Below, in pieces: positions 9,001-17,735 of a stretch of DNA of 64,000 bases; positions within the stretch are counted from its first letter, which is position 1; each line of letters begins with the position of its first letter. A program made the translations under genes and the position numbers. Location of the stretch: NCBI GenBank assembly GCA_965662775.1, contig CBFIIW010000010.1, positions 44,652-108,651 on the forward strand. The letters are read 5' to 3'. The notes below the pieces were generated by a model. It was not told the DNA's origin, did not search any database, and was given only the letters and a program-made list of their open reading frames with translations. The stretch comes from UBA7985 sp002690455 (GTDB lineage: Bacteria; Pseudomonadota; Alphaproteobacteria; UBA7985).

Positions 9001-9957
9001 ATGTCTGATACTTTAAAAATTACCCTGTTGGGGACTGGAATTCCAAACCCTGATATGAATGCCTTTGGCACGTCAACGCTGATCGAAGCCGGCGATCAGG
9101 TGGTCATGCTCGACTGCGGCCGTGGTGCCGTCATCCGACTGGCGCAGGCGGGCTATCCACTTGGCTATGTCGATACCATCATCATCTCGCACTATCATTC
9201 GGATCACTTCTCCGGGCTATTCGACCTTGCCATGACCGGGACCATCCAGCAGCCATTTTCTAACCGTGGCGGACCCCTGCACGTCTATGGCCCACCGGGC
9301 ATCAACGATATCGCCGAGGGCGCTTGGCAGGCGACCAAGCCTGATCGCGATATCCGGGTTGCTGACCATGAAATCGACCCTGACCACATGCGGATCATCC
9401 CCTACACCTACGAGCAAGAAGGGGTGGTCTTCGACCGCGGCGGGCTGCGCATCGTTGCCATCGAGGTCGACCACGGCGCGTTCATCCGCCCCGCCTATGC
9501 CTTTCGCGTCGAATACCGCGGTCATGTGTTCGTGCACAGCCACGACACGCGCTACAACGAGAACCTGATTGCACAGGCACAAGGCGCGGACGTGTTCATT
9601 CACGAAGTTGCCGCTGCCAGCCCGCAGACACTGATCGACTACCCGCGCATTCAGGTGGCTATCGACCATCATGCCACGCCCGAAGACGTCGGCCGAGTTT
9701 TTACCCAGACCCGGCCCAAGCTGGCCATGCTCACTCATCTGGTGATGCTGCCCCCGGACCCGCCGACGATTGAGGCTTTGTGCGCAGGTGTAGCGACTGA
9801 ATACGATGGCATCGTGCTGGTGGCGGAGGACTTGATGACCATCGAGATTGGCAACAGCATCTCCGTTATTCCCGCTTACCACGGCAGAAACGGTGCTGGT
9901 CATAAGCCTCTCAAGCCCCGGCGATCGGCGCGACCCGTCACGCGTGGCAGCCAATGA
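9001..9957 (+). CDS. MBL-fold metallohydrolase (RNase Z/arylsulfatase-like)
   Basis: 318 residues, cytoplasmic. The metal-binding motif HYHSDH gives H64, H66, D68 and H69; further ligands are likely in DHGAF (about 158) and in HSHDTRY (about 180), where the family usually has GDT, and H at THL near the C-terminus. The overall order matches the ELAC/RNase Z-like branch, many members of which are small-molecule hydrolases, not tRNA nucleases. Its TGA overlaps the ATG of the next gene (ATGA), so the two are translationally coupled and probably act in one pathway. The substrate cannot be read from sequence. Confidence 0.85.
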   Translation: MSDTLKITLLGTGIPNPDMNAFGTSTLIEAGDQVVMLDCGRGAVIRLAQAGYPLGYVDTIIISHYHSDHFSGLFDLAMTGTIQQPFSNRGGPLHVYGPPGINDIAEGAWQATKPDRDIRVADHEIDPDHMRIIPYTYEQEGVVFDRGGLRIVAIEVDHGAFIRPAYAFRVEYRGHVFVHSHDTRYNENLIAQAQGADVFIHEVAAASPQTLIDYPRIQVAIDHHATPEDVGRVFTQTRPKLAMLTHLVMLPPDPPTIEALCAGVATEYDGIVLVAEDLMTIEIGNSISVIPAYHGRNGAGHKPLKPRRSARPVTRGSQ

Positions 9958-11192
9958 ATGAACAGAAAGGAACCTTGCCCGTGTCCAAAGGCCATTTTGA
10001 ACAGGATCGATACTGGGTCAGCCCCTACAACTTCTTGCCTGAAGTCCGCGCAGGGCTGAACCTGCCGCCGCGTGTTCAGATCCACGATGCCACCTTACGT
10101 GACGGGGAACAGACCCCGGGCGTGGTGATGACCAAGGACGACAAGATTGCCATCGCTACCAAGCTCAGCGAGGTGGGAATTGAGCGGATCGAAGCGGGCA
10201 TGCCCGCGGTCTCTGCACAGGACGCCGAGGCCATCCGGGAAATCGCGGCTCTCAAGCTTCCCTCGAAGATCTTCACCTTCGCCCGCGCGATGCGCCAAGA
10301 CATCGATATGGCACTCGAATGCGGTGCGGATGGCGTGGTGATCGAGGTGCCCATCGGCTACCCCAAGCTGACCACTCAGTTTGGGTGGACGTGGGAAGAC
10401 GTGTTCAAGAAGTCGCGTGATGTTATCAATTATGCCCGCGAAAATGGCCTCTACGCGCTTTTCTTTCCCTACGACACCACCCGTGCGCGCGCGGAGGATC
10501 TGGAAAATCTTTGTCGTGCGGTTATGAACGAGTCCCCGCCCGACGCCATTGGAATCGTTGATACAATGGGTTGTGCTACGCCCGAGGCGATCAAGTACAT
10601 GGTCCGCTGGGTCAAGGAAATGACCGGCCTGCCCATCGAAATCCACACCCACAATGACTTCGGCATGGGGGTTGCGACGGAACTCGCTGCCGTCACTGCA
10701 GGAGCGGAGGTTGTGCATTCCTGCGCAAACGGACTGGGTGAGCGTACCGGCAACGCGGCCATGGAAGAATTGATGATGGGGCTGGATCTGCTCTACGGGT
10801 ACGACACGGGTTACCGGCTCGATAGGTTGCCAGAACTGGCCGAGCTGGTCTCTGGCATTTCCAACATTCCCATTGCTCGCAACAAGCCTGTCCTCGGCCA
10901 CGGTAACTTTATCCGAGAGAGCGGCATTGGGATTCAGTACGTCATGCACGACCCGCTGGTTATGTTCGGCACCCATCCGGCATTGACCGGGCGAACCGGG
11001 CAGGTGGTGCTGGGCAAGAAGAGCGGAAGGGCTTCGATCCAATACAAGCTTGAAGAACTTGGCATTGATGGCGTTTCAGAGGATCAGGTCGGAGACATCC
11101 TCTCAGCGGTCAAGGATTTAGGCATTGCCAAGAAAGACATCCTCAACGACGACGAGTTTACATCTCTGGTTCGGGAAGTGACTGCGGGCTGA
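9954..11192 (+). CDS. LeuA/homocitrate-synthase-like (DRE-TIM) acyltransferase
   Basis: 412 residues. DRE-TIM enzymes join acetyl-CoA to a 2-oxo acid (2-isopropylmalate, homocitrate, citramalate synthases) or cleave such bonds. The metal and catalytic motif HDATLRDGEQTPGVV (44-58) contains R49 and D50; HTHNDFGMG (231-239) supplies the metal histidines H231 and H233; NGLGERTGN follows. The length and short C-terminus fit homocitrate/NifV-like enzymes and lack the long LeuA regulatory domain. It overlaps the preceding MBL gene by 4 bases. A leucine-pathway role is unlikely because no leuBCD is present; a catabolic role with the neighbouring genes is inferred. Its 3' end overlaps the convergent lysR gene by 35 bases. 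Confidence 0.87.
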   Translation: MNEQKGTLPVSKGHFEQDRYWVSPYNFLPEVRAGLNLPPRVQIHDATLRDGEQTPGVVMTKDDKIAIATKLSEVGIERIEAGMPAVSAQDAEAIREIAALKLPSKIFTFARAMRQDIDMALECGADGVVIEVPIGYPKLTTQFGWTWEDVFKKSRDVINYARENGLYALFFPYDTTRARAEDLENLCRAVMNESPPDAIGIVDTMGCATPEAIKYMVRWVKEMTGLPIEIHTHNDFGMGVATELAAVTAGAEVVHSCANGLGERTGNAAMEELMMGLDLLYGYDTGYRLDRLPELAELVSGISNIPIARNKPVLGHGNFIRESGIGIQYVMHDPLVMFGTHPALTGRTGQVVLGKKSGRASIQYKLEELGIDGVSEDQVGDILSAVKDLGIAKKDILNDDEFTSLVREVTAG

Positions 11193-12093
11193 AGCGATCG
11201 CTGAGAAAGCGCTGCAGCCGGGTTAGAAAGTCCAAAACCTCAGGGCGGTCCCGGGATGCCTGTGTCGTCCAGAAGGCGACGTTACGCGTCTGCAGTTTCA
11301 TGTTCAGATCAACCGGTGCGACGCGATAGCGAGCCAGGTAAGGAAGCAGCTGCATCAGCGGCAGCAGCGAGCAGGTCTTGGCGCTTTCCAGCATCCGAAA
11401 CGTCATGGTCACGTCGCCTGAATTCTCGATCGTTGGCGCCACGCCGGGCAGGCCAATTCGGTCCAGCGTCTCGCGTGTCAAGTCAAACAGGCCCGACGTT
11501 TCACCGACGGCGATCCACTGGTAGGGCGCCAGCGCTTTTGGTTCCACCTGTTTGGTGCGCGCGAGCGGATCGTTCTCACCCACGAATACCGCCAGCCTGT
11601 CTTGAAAGAGCAGTTCCCGAAACAGGCCTTCTTCGGCGACATTAAGCTCGAAGGGGATGATGGCCACATCCAGTTCTTCATCCTTCAGCCGCTTTGTCAC
11701 ACGAGCGGCGGTTTCCGAATGCAGTTTCAGGCTGTAGCCCGGAGGAGCATTCATCAATTCGGCAAAGAACTCGCCCATCAGGGTGGCAGCCAGCATCGGG
11801 CCAACCCCGACCCGCAACTCACCGGCTAGACCATGCTTCCATTCGTTAATCATGGTTTGCGCCGTCTCGGTGCGGTAGAGGATGCGCCTACCTTCCTCCG
11901 CCAGTCGCCGCCCGATTTCTGTGGGACTGACACCGAAGCGCTCGCGACGGAGGAGCGGGCCGCCAACGCGATCCTCCATGATCTTGATCGATCGCGATAG
12001 GGTCGGTTGCGTAACGTTGAGCTTTCGAGCTGCTTTGGTCACTGAGCCCAGTTCGACGATAATGGCCAGTTGGGTCAGTAGTTTCGGGTCCAC
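11158..12093 (-). CDS. LysR family transcriptional regulator
   Basis: 311 residues. The N-terminal winged helix-turn-helix (about 4-62: LAIIVELGSVTKAARKLNVT and QPTLSRSI) is typical LTTR; the rest is a periplasmic-binding-like effector domain (about 90-300). The start is a GTG at 12093 with AGGAGA seven bases upstream. It is divergent from the O-demethylase-like gene at 12301, and a T-N11-A inverted repeat lies between them, so it probably controls that operon and itself. The last 35 bases overlap the end of the convergent synthase gene. Confidence 0.93.
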   Translation of the reverse strand: MDPKLLTQLAIIVELGSVTKAARKLNVTQPTLSRSIKIMEDRVGGPLLRRERFGVSPTEIGRRLAEEGRRILYRTETAQTMINEWKHGLAGELRVGVGPMLAATLMGEFFAELMNAPPGYSLKLHSETAARVTKRLKDEELDVAIIPFELNVAEEGLFRELLFQDRLAVFVGENDPLARTKQVEPKALAPYQWIAVGETSGLFDLTRETLDRIGLPGVAPTIENSGDVTMTFRMLESAKTCSLLPLMQLLPYLARYRVAPVDLNMKLQTRNVAFWTTQASRDRPEVLDFLTRLQRFLSDRFSPQSLPEPEM

Positions 12094-12140
12094 GCCTGTA
12101 TCTCCTGATGAACTTACGTGTATCTATTTAGATTACGGTT

Positions 12141-12155
12141 ATAGAATTTTTCTAT
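12141..12155. promoter_or_regulatory. LTTR box between lysR and the O-demethylase-like gene
   Basis: ATAGAA-TTT-TTCTAT, a perfect inverted repeat that satisfies the T-N11-A rule (T12142, A12154). It is 48 bases upstream of the lysR start and 146 bases upstream of 12301, within an AT-rich segment. Confidence 0.65.
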
Positions 12156-12300
12156 GTTAAAGGCGATTTTCCGGACTTTACAACATGTTTCGCGGGCTGC
12201 ACGCTTTCATCAGGTCTCGGGTCAGATTGCTGGCTCCAAAGGACGCGTTCAATAGTTTTGGCTGACGTGCTGCTTGCACCGATCAGGGGAGATGCATCAC

Positions 12301-13653
12301 ATGAATCTCGAAGAAAAAATCCAGTCCCATGGAGGCGCGCTGAATATGCTGCGCGCATCGAATGATCGAACCGTGATTTTCCCCGGAATTCCGCCGGAGT
12401 TCACCAACTGGCGCGATGAGCAACGAGCCTGGCATCATGGCGTGGTGCTGTTCGAACAGTCGTTCCATATGACCGAACTTCACATTCGTGGCGCCGGTGG
12501 TCTGGCTTTCGTCAGCCAGTTCGCTACCAATGACCTGAGCAACCTTGAACCCATGCGAGCCAAGCAGCTTGTGATGGTCGACCCCAGTGGGCATCTGATT
12601 TCTGACGCCATTATCTTCTGTGAAAGTGCAGATTTCCTGCGTGTTGTCGGTCCGCCCACGGCGAGCAACTGGCTGCAGTTCAACGCCGAGCAATCCGACC
12701 TGTCGATCGAAATCACGCGCAACGAAAACATGATCGTGCCGCGCGAGAGCCGCGATGTCTTCAGATTCCAGCTGCAGGGGCCGCAGGCGCTCGACCTGAT
12801 GCGAGCGGTGGTCGATGACGGGCTGCCGGAAATCAAGTTTTTCCGCATCGGTGAGTTCAAGGTCGCAGGCCACACCATCCGCGCACTGCGCCATGGCATG
12901 GCCGGGCGCCCGGGGTTCGAGCTCTACGGCCCCTGGGACTCGCAGTGGGACGTGCGCGCCAAGATCGAGGAGGTCGGCCAGCAGTTTGATCTGCGCAAGG
13001 CCGGCTCGGTAACCTATCCCACGGCAGCCCAGGAATCGGGCTGGATGCCGCGCCCATTCCCGTCGATCTTCTACGGCGAAGACATGCGCGCCTTCCGCAA
13101 ATGGCTGCCTGCGCAGTCGTTCGAGGGCACCTGTTCGCTCGGCGGAAGCCACGTTTCCGCCGACATGCTCGATTACATGGTCAAGCCGCCAGAGCTGGGA
13201 TACGGCCCCATGGTTCACTTTGACCATGATTTCGTCGGCCGCGATGCGCTGATGGCGCGCAAAGATGAGACGTCTCGGGTCAAAGTAACCCTCGCTTGGA
13301 ACAACGAAGACGTGTTCGATGTCATGCGCCGCTCGGTGGGTCCGGACTACCCGCGCACTAAGTTCATCCAACTGCCGATTCCCATGTACGCGACCTTCGA
13401 ATACGACAAGGTGCTGGTCGGGGATCGCCTCATAGGGCTGTCCCAATGGTGTACGTTCTCCTCCAACGCTGGCAGCGTTCTTTCTACGGCATTGATTGAT
13501 GCGGACGCGGTTGAAATGGGTAAGGAAGTAACCCTTTTGTGGGGTGAACCAGACTCCAACCGACGGACGGTCGAAGATCATGAGGTTGTCGGCATTCGGG
13601 CGACGATCGCACCAGTGCCGTATTTCGACAAGTCGATCAAGCGGGACGAGTGA
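12301..13653 (+). CDS. GcvT-fold O-demethylase-like protein (LigM/DesA family), copy 1
   Basis: 450 residues. Related to the tetrahydrofolate-dependent O-demethylases of Sphingobium (LigM for vanillate and 3-O-methylgallate, DesA for syringate), which move a methyl group from an aryl methyl ether to THF. The T-protein-like pattern is clear: PEFTNWRDEQRAWHHGVVLF near the N-terminus, FRFQLQGPQALDL, RALRHGMAGRPGFELYGP (about 203-220), and a C-terminal barrel ending in LLWGEPD. It is a paralogue of the protein at 27698-29101 (same NWRDEQ, RALRHGMAG and WGEPD blocks). The ATG at 12301 is used because GGGGAG lies about 9 bases upstream. First gene of an operon with the second MBL enzyme and the FrhB-like protein. 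The true substrate is unknown. Confidence 0.82.
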   Translation: MNLEEKIQSHGGALNMLRASNDRTVIFPGIPPEFTNWRDEQRAWHHGVVLFEQSFHMTELHIRGAGGLAFVSQFATNDLSNLEPMRAKQLVMVDPSGHLISDAIIFCESADFLRVVGPPTASNWLQFNAEQSDLSIEITRNENMIVPRESRDVFRFQLQGPQALDLMRAVVDDGLPEIKFFRIGEFKVAGHTIRALRHGMAGRPGFELYGPWDSQWDVRAKIEEVGQQFDLRKAGSVTYPTAAQESGWMPRPFPSIFYGEDMRAFRKWLPAQSFEGTCSLGGSHVSADMLDYMVKPPELGYGPMVHFDHDFVGRDALMARKDETSRVKVTLAWNNEDVFDVMRRSVGPDYPRTKFIQLPIPMYATFEYDKVLVGDRLIGLSQWCTFSSNAGSVLSTALIDADAVEMGKEVTLLWGEPDSNRRTVEDHEVVGIRATIAPVPYFDKSIKRDE

Positions 13654-13702
13654 CGGCTCTGACGTCCACAGGATGAATAAAGAGGACAAGACGCAGATAA
13701 GA

Positions 13703-14566
13703 ATGAGCAAGATGGACAACCGACTGATCCTGCTCGGTACCAAGGGCGGGCCAAAGATCGGCCCTGACACGGCCTGGCCGACCTCGAACATCCTTGTGGT
13801 CGAGGGTCATCCTTACCTCATTGATGCAGGTTTGGGGGTGACGCGGCAGACGTGGAAGGCTGGGTTCAACCCGGCCGACATAGAGCGGATTTTCATCACT
13901 CATCATCATGCTGACCACAACATGGAATTGGGTGGCTTCGTCCACAACGCCTGGATCTCCGGCGTCGTTGAAGACGTGGCAATCTATGGCCCGTCCGGTC
14001 TCAATAATCTCATGGAACACTACTTCGCCGGACAGGCCTTTGATATTGCCAGCCGCGTCGGCGAGGTTGGCGTGCCGCCGCTGGCCGATCTCGTGCGTTG
14101 GCAAGAATTTGCTGACGGGACGGTCTATGAAGATGAGCGTGTTCGGGTTTCGGCGCTGCGGGTCGAGCATCCGCCAGTTCATCATTGCTACAGTCTTCGC
14201 TTCGAGTGTGCCGCTGGCGTTGTCGTGTTTGGGGCTGACACCACCTATTTCCCGCCATTGGGCGACTTTGCGGCGGGCGCTGACATCCTGTTGCATGAGT
14301 GTATGTACGTCCCGGCCGCGACGAAGCTGTGCGAGAGGCTGGCAAAGTCAAAACCGACCTTGTGGGATCATCTCAGCGCATCACACACCACCTGCGAGGA
14401 TGTTGGTCGGATTGCCGCGCAAGCAGGGTGCAAGCATTTGGTGTTGAACCACTTTGTGCCGGATATTGGCCAGTGGTCGACCCCAGACGACTTCACCCGG
14501 GCTGCTGCGACAACTTTTGACGGCAAGATTACCGCCGGGCGTGATTTGCTGGAAATATTGTTCTAA
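13703..14566 (+). CDS. MBL-fold metallohydrolase, second copy
   Basis: 287 residues from the ATG at 13703; in-frame ATGs at 13673 and 13712 are alternatives, since the AGAGGAC near 13682 does not decide between them. The metal motif is HHHADH (H67, H69, D71, H72), with later ligands in VEHPPVHH, GADTTY (the canonical aspartate) and LNHFVP. It is an RNase Z/arylsulfatase-like small-molecule hydrolase by pattern. It lies about 50 bases after the O-demethylase-like gene and 99 bases before the FrhB-like gene, same strand. It is only distantly similar to the MBL enzyme at 9001; the two may act on successive or related esters or lactones, which is inference. Confidence 0.83.
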   Translation: MSKMDNRLILLGTKGGPKIGPDTAWPTSNILVVEGHPYLIDAGLGVTRQTWKAGFNPADIERIFITHHHADHNMELGGFVHNAWISGVVEDVAIYGPSGLNNLMEHYFAGQAFDIASRVGEVGVPPLADLVRWQEFADGTVYEDERVRVSALRVEHPPVHHCYSLRFECAAGVVVFGADTTYFPPLGDFAAGADILLHECMYVPAATKLCERLAKSKPTLWDHLSASHTTCEDVGRIAAQAGCKHLVLNHFVPDIGQWSTPDDFTRAAATTFDGKITAGRDLLEILF

Positions 14567-14664
14567 GCCGGGAGAAGCGACGCGCGGCGCTCTGAGGATA
14601 GTACACGCTGGAGCATGACTTTAATCAAGGTGATCAATCCTGCTCTCACGGAGACCAGCGCGGC

Positions 14665-15951
14665 ATGAACCATCCCGTTACCCCTCAGCAACGCCTTGAC
14701 CGCATTTCCGAAGACGCGATGTGTATCGGTTGCGGCCTGTGCGAAGCCATAGCTGGGCGAGACGTGGTGCGGATGGAGGTGGTTGAAAACGGCTACGAGC
14801 GCCCAGTCGTCTGCGGCGCGCTCAGCCACGAAGTCGTAGATCGGATCATGGATCTTTGTCCCGGAACGCGGGTCGAAGGGCTGCCGGAAACGCTGATCGA
14901 TGAGCATACGCAGCATGATTTGGTCTGGGGCGCTTACCAATCCATGGTGCTGGGCCACGCCAGTGATCCACAGGTCCGGCATCAGGGCTCGACGGGTGGC
15001 GTTTTGACGGCACTCGGCCAGTATCTGGTCGAGACAGGTGAAGTCGAGTTCATCCTGCATGCCAAGGCTTCCGAGCGCGACCCGACCTTTGGCGAGCGTG
15101 CGCTGTCAAGAACCTCAGCGGAGGTGTTGGCGGCGGCTGGGTCGCGCTATGGACCTACTGCGCCGCTGATCGATATTCTTGAACAACTTGACACCGGAAA
15201 GCGCTTTGCCTTCGTCGGCAAGCCTTGCGATGTCGCCGCCCTGCGCAACCTCGCGCTCTATGATCAGCGCGTTGATGAGCAGGTCGATAGCATGCTCGCC
15301 ATGGTATGTGGTGGTTTCATGCCACCCGAGGGCACGTCAAACTTTCTGGACCGTGAACTGGGTATCGACAAATCCGAGGTGACATCCCTGCGTTACCGGG
15401 GTTTTGGCTGCCCTGGCGCCACCCGGGTCGAGACCCGCGACGGTGGCGTGGCCGAGGCTGGTTACACTGAGTTTTGGGGCACCCACGAGAGCATGTGGAT
15501 GCTGCCTTTCCGCTGCAAAGTCTGCCCGGATGGTATCGGCGAGGCGGCCGATATCGCTGTGTCCGATACCTGGCCGGGCGGTTCACCCGATCCCGCGCAG
15601 GAAGCCGATGACCCGGGCACCAATGCCCTCGTTGTTCGCACGACGCGGGGGCGGGATCTCGTCGAGCGCGCCGTGGAGGCTGGTTTACTCACCCTGACCG
15701 GTAATGTTGACCCCCGCTACATGGATAGCGTTCAGCCCCATCAGCGAAACAAGAAATTTACCGTATCCGCCCGGCATGACGGTTTGCGTGCCGAAGGCAA
15801 GACCACGCCCCGGACTGCGCGCTTGCGCCTGGCTGCGCTCGCCGCCGACCTCGACCCCGACATTGCGCGTACCCAGTATGAAGGCACCCGCGCGCGCGTC
15901 GCCGCCGGCAAGGCCAGCGAAGCAGCACCCCGCAGCCTCGCCAGTTGTTAA
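14665..15951 (+). CDS. Coenzyme F420 hydrogenase/dehydrogenase beta-subunit family iron-sulfur flavoprotein
   Basis: 428 residues with the FrhB N- and C-terminal domain pair. Iron-sulfur ligands CIGCGLC (C20, C23, C26) and C65 in LCPG are near the N-terminus; QGSTGGVLTAL (about 110-120) is the conserved flavin-domain start, GKPCDVAALRNL follows, and CKVCPDG with AVSDTWPG is in the C-terminal domain. Family members carry FAD and shuttle electrons between a reduced cofactor (F420, ferredoxin or NAD(P)H) and a substrate. Nothing else here suggests F420 metabolism, so a reductase using another donor is more likely. It is the last gene of the O-demethylase-like operon. Confidence 0.85.
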   Translation: MNHPVTPQQRLDRISEDAMCIGCGLCEAIAGRDVVRMEVVENGYERPVVCGALSHEVVDRIMDLCPGTRVEGLPETLIDEHTQHDLVWGAYQSMVLGHASDPQVRHQGSTGGVLTALGQYLVETGEVEFILHAKASERDPTFGERALSRTSAEVLAAAGSRYGPTAPLIDILEQLDTGKRFAFVGKPCDVAALRNLALYDQRVDEQVDSMLAMVCGGFMPPEGTSNFLDRELGIDKSEVTSLRYRGFGCPGATRVETRDGGVAEAGYTEFWGTHESMWMLPFRCKVCPDGIGEAADIAVSDTWPGGSPDPAQEADDPGTNALVVRTTRGRDLVERAVEAGLLTLTGNVDPRYMDSVQPHQRNKKFTVSARHDGLRAEGKTTPRTARLRLAALAADLDPDIARTQYEGTRARVAAGKASEAAPRSLASC

Positions 15952-16027
15952 ATCCAACCAGCGGAGCGATGCTGGGGCATTCTCGGTCGCCGGGATCAGT
16001 GACGAGATCTCTTATCCGTGGGAACAG

Positions 16028-16060
16028 AAAGCGCTAACGCCCTTGAGCGCTCTTTGGTTT
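16028..16060 (+). terminator. Possible terminator after the FrhB-like gene
   Basis: AGCGCT (16030-16035) repeats as its own complement at 16046-16051, forming a 6-base stem with a 10-base loop, followed by CTTTGGTTT. It lies between the convergent FrhB-like and flotillin-like genes. Confidence 0.4.
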
Positions 16061-16109
16061 GCTAACTGGAGCGGCGCCATGCAATGGTCTGACAGCCGCT
16101 CAGCAAGCC

Positions 16110-17708
16110 TTATCCGGCGTCCTTGTTTTTTCTCTTGCTCGAGCCTGAGCCTGAGCCTGAGCCCCGGTCAAAGGTTTCACTGATCTCATCCCCAAGCTTC
16201 CTCAGCGTTGGAAAGCCCACCGCCATGTCCATCACGGACCGGAGCACCGACGCCATAGGCGAAGATGCATCACCTTCACCGTTGGACCCACCACCCGATG
16301 AATTCTGCGGAGTCAGACCGGAGATGTGATTGACACGGATCGAGTCAATTTTCTCGGCTGGCTTGACCATTTCCCGCAGGATTTCCGGCATCGCCTTCAA
16401 CCTTCTGCGTTCGAGTTCAAGGTCGTGCAACTCCTGACTGCGGGCATTTTCAGCCGCGATTGTCGCTGCCATACCATCGGCTTCGGCCTGCATCGTGACG
16501 CGCAGGGTTTCCGCGGCTTCTCGCTTGATTAGGCTCTGGGTCTGAGCGGCCTGTTTTTCCGTTTCACTGTTGTACTTGACGCGCAGGCTATCGCTCTCAC
16601 CCTGCTGCTCGATGGCTGCTAGTGAGAGTTTCTTTTTGCGGTCAGCTTCGGAAAGCCGACGCTGGGTTTCCAGTGCTTCTTCGACTTCAATCATGTGAGA
16701 TTGAGCCCGCTTGGTCTCCGCATCGGCCTTGGTGCCCTCGATCTGTTTTTCGGAGAGGGCGATCTTATGGTCCTGTTCCGCGATCTCAATCCCGTAGGCT
16801 TGCTTGATCTGCTGCTCTCGCACCGCCTGTTGACGGCGCAGACCGGCCTCTTCGATCGACTGCTCCATCGCGATCCTCGCGTGGGCGGCTGATTCTTCAG
16901 CTTCCGACTTACGCTGAGCAACTTCGACAAGCTGCCGAGCCAAGAGGGTCTCAATCTCCTGAGTCTGGGTAATCTCAGAGCGACGCTCTTCCAATTCGAT
17001 TTCCAGCTTGCGTCGGTAAGACTCCATCTCAGCGGCACGCACGGCAACCGCCGTCTCACTCTCGATCTGCGCCCGCTCCTTTTTCGAGGAGGCAACCAGC
17101 TCGGCCAGCTTCCGCATCCCTTCAGCGTTGAAGGCGTTGTTCTCATCTAGCGCACTGAAAGGGGTCTGATCGAAGGAAATCAGGCTGACGCTATCGACCT
17201 GCAATCCATAGCGCGCAAGGGGGGTCGACAGGGTCGATGCAATCTCAGCGACAAACTTGCCGCGATGACGGTGGAGTTCGTCCATATCCATTTGCGCCGC
17301 GATGGTCCGCAGGGCATCGACCAGCATCCCCTCGATAAGGCTGCCGAGTTGATCGGGATTGAAGGTCCGGTCCCCGAGCGTCTGCACCGCCCGGGCAATA
17401 GCATCGCGTTCCGGCACAACGGATATATAAAACTCTGCACCAACATCGATACGCAGCTTGTCGAGAGTGATCAGGCTCTGAGCGCCCGAGCGCACGACGG
17501 GAATGCGTAAGGTCTGCATGTTCACGCGACTGACCGTATTGAAGAAGGGGATGGCTATGGTGCCACCGTCGAGCACCACGTGGCGGCCGCCCAATCCGGT
17601 CTTCACCAGACTGACTTCGTTGGTGGCGCGCTCGTACCACCAGCCGATCAAAATGACCACGACCGCGATTAGGGCCAAGGCCAGAATTATCCAACTCAAG
17701 TAACTCAT
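16110..17708 (-). CDS. Flotillin-like SPFH domain protein (YqiK type)
   Basis: 532 residues. An N-terminal membrane helix (about 5-24) is followed by an SPFH/band 7 domain (about 25-200) and a long coiled coil (about 205-440) rich in E, K, R, Q and A. The tail holds a glycine-serine stretch and ends in a basic KRKNK segment. Flotillins scaffold membrane microdomains and influence membrane fluidity and protein assembly. It is 27 bases downstream of the aldehyde dehydrogenase stop on the same strand, so it may be the last gene of the transporter operon. No NfeD-like partner is adjacent. The low-complexity GSGSGSG run near the C-terminus comes from a short repeated hexamer at about 16143-16163. 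Confidence 0.9.
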   Translation of the reverse strand: MSYLSWIILALALIAVVVILIGWWYERATNEVSLVKTGLGGRHVVLDGGTIAIPFFNTVSRVNMQTLRIPVVRSGAQSLITLDKLRIDVGAEFYISVVPERDAIARAVQTLGDRTFNPDQLGSLIEGMLVDALRTIAAQMDMDELHRHRGKFVAEIASTLSTPLARYGLQVDSVSLISFDQTPFSALDENNAFNAEGMRKLAELVASSKKERAQIESETAVAVRAAEMESYRRKLEIELEERRSEITQTQEIETLLARQLVEVAQRKSEAEESAAHARIAMEQSIEEAGLRRQQAVREQQIKQAYGIEIAEQDHKIALSEKQIEGTKADAETKRAQSHMIEVEEALETQRRLSEADRKKKLSLAAIEQQGESDSLRVKYNSETEKQAAQTQSLIKREAAETLRVTMQAEADGMAATIAAENARSQELHDLELERRRLKAMPEILREMVKPAEKIDSIRVNHISGLTPQNSSGGGSNGEGDASSPMASVLRSVMDMAVGFPTLRKLGDEISETFDRGSGSGSGSSKRKNKDAG

Positions 17709-17735
17709 AAGTCCCTCACTCTGATCTTCGCGTCA

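Noticed and set aside
12301..13653. DMSP demethylase (DmdA) as identity of the GcvT-fold proteins
   Set aside because: The proteins are 450-467 residues, longer than DmdA, and their conserved blocks fit LigM/DesA better.
12283..13791. Long minus-strand open frame of about 500 codons
   Set aside because: It lies antisense to the O-demethylase-like gene, has no family features and follows from third-position GC bias of the real gene.
16140..16165. Tandem GAGCCT hexamer as a satellite repeat
   Set aside because: It is a short in-frame Gly-Ser run at the end of the flotillin-like gene.
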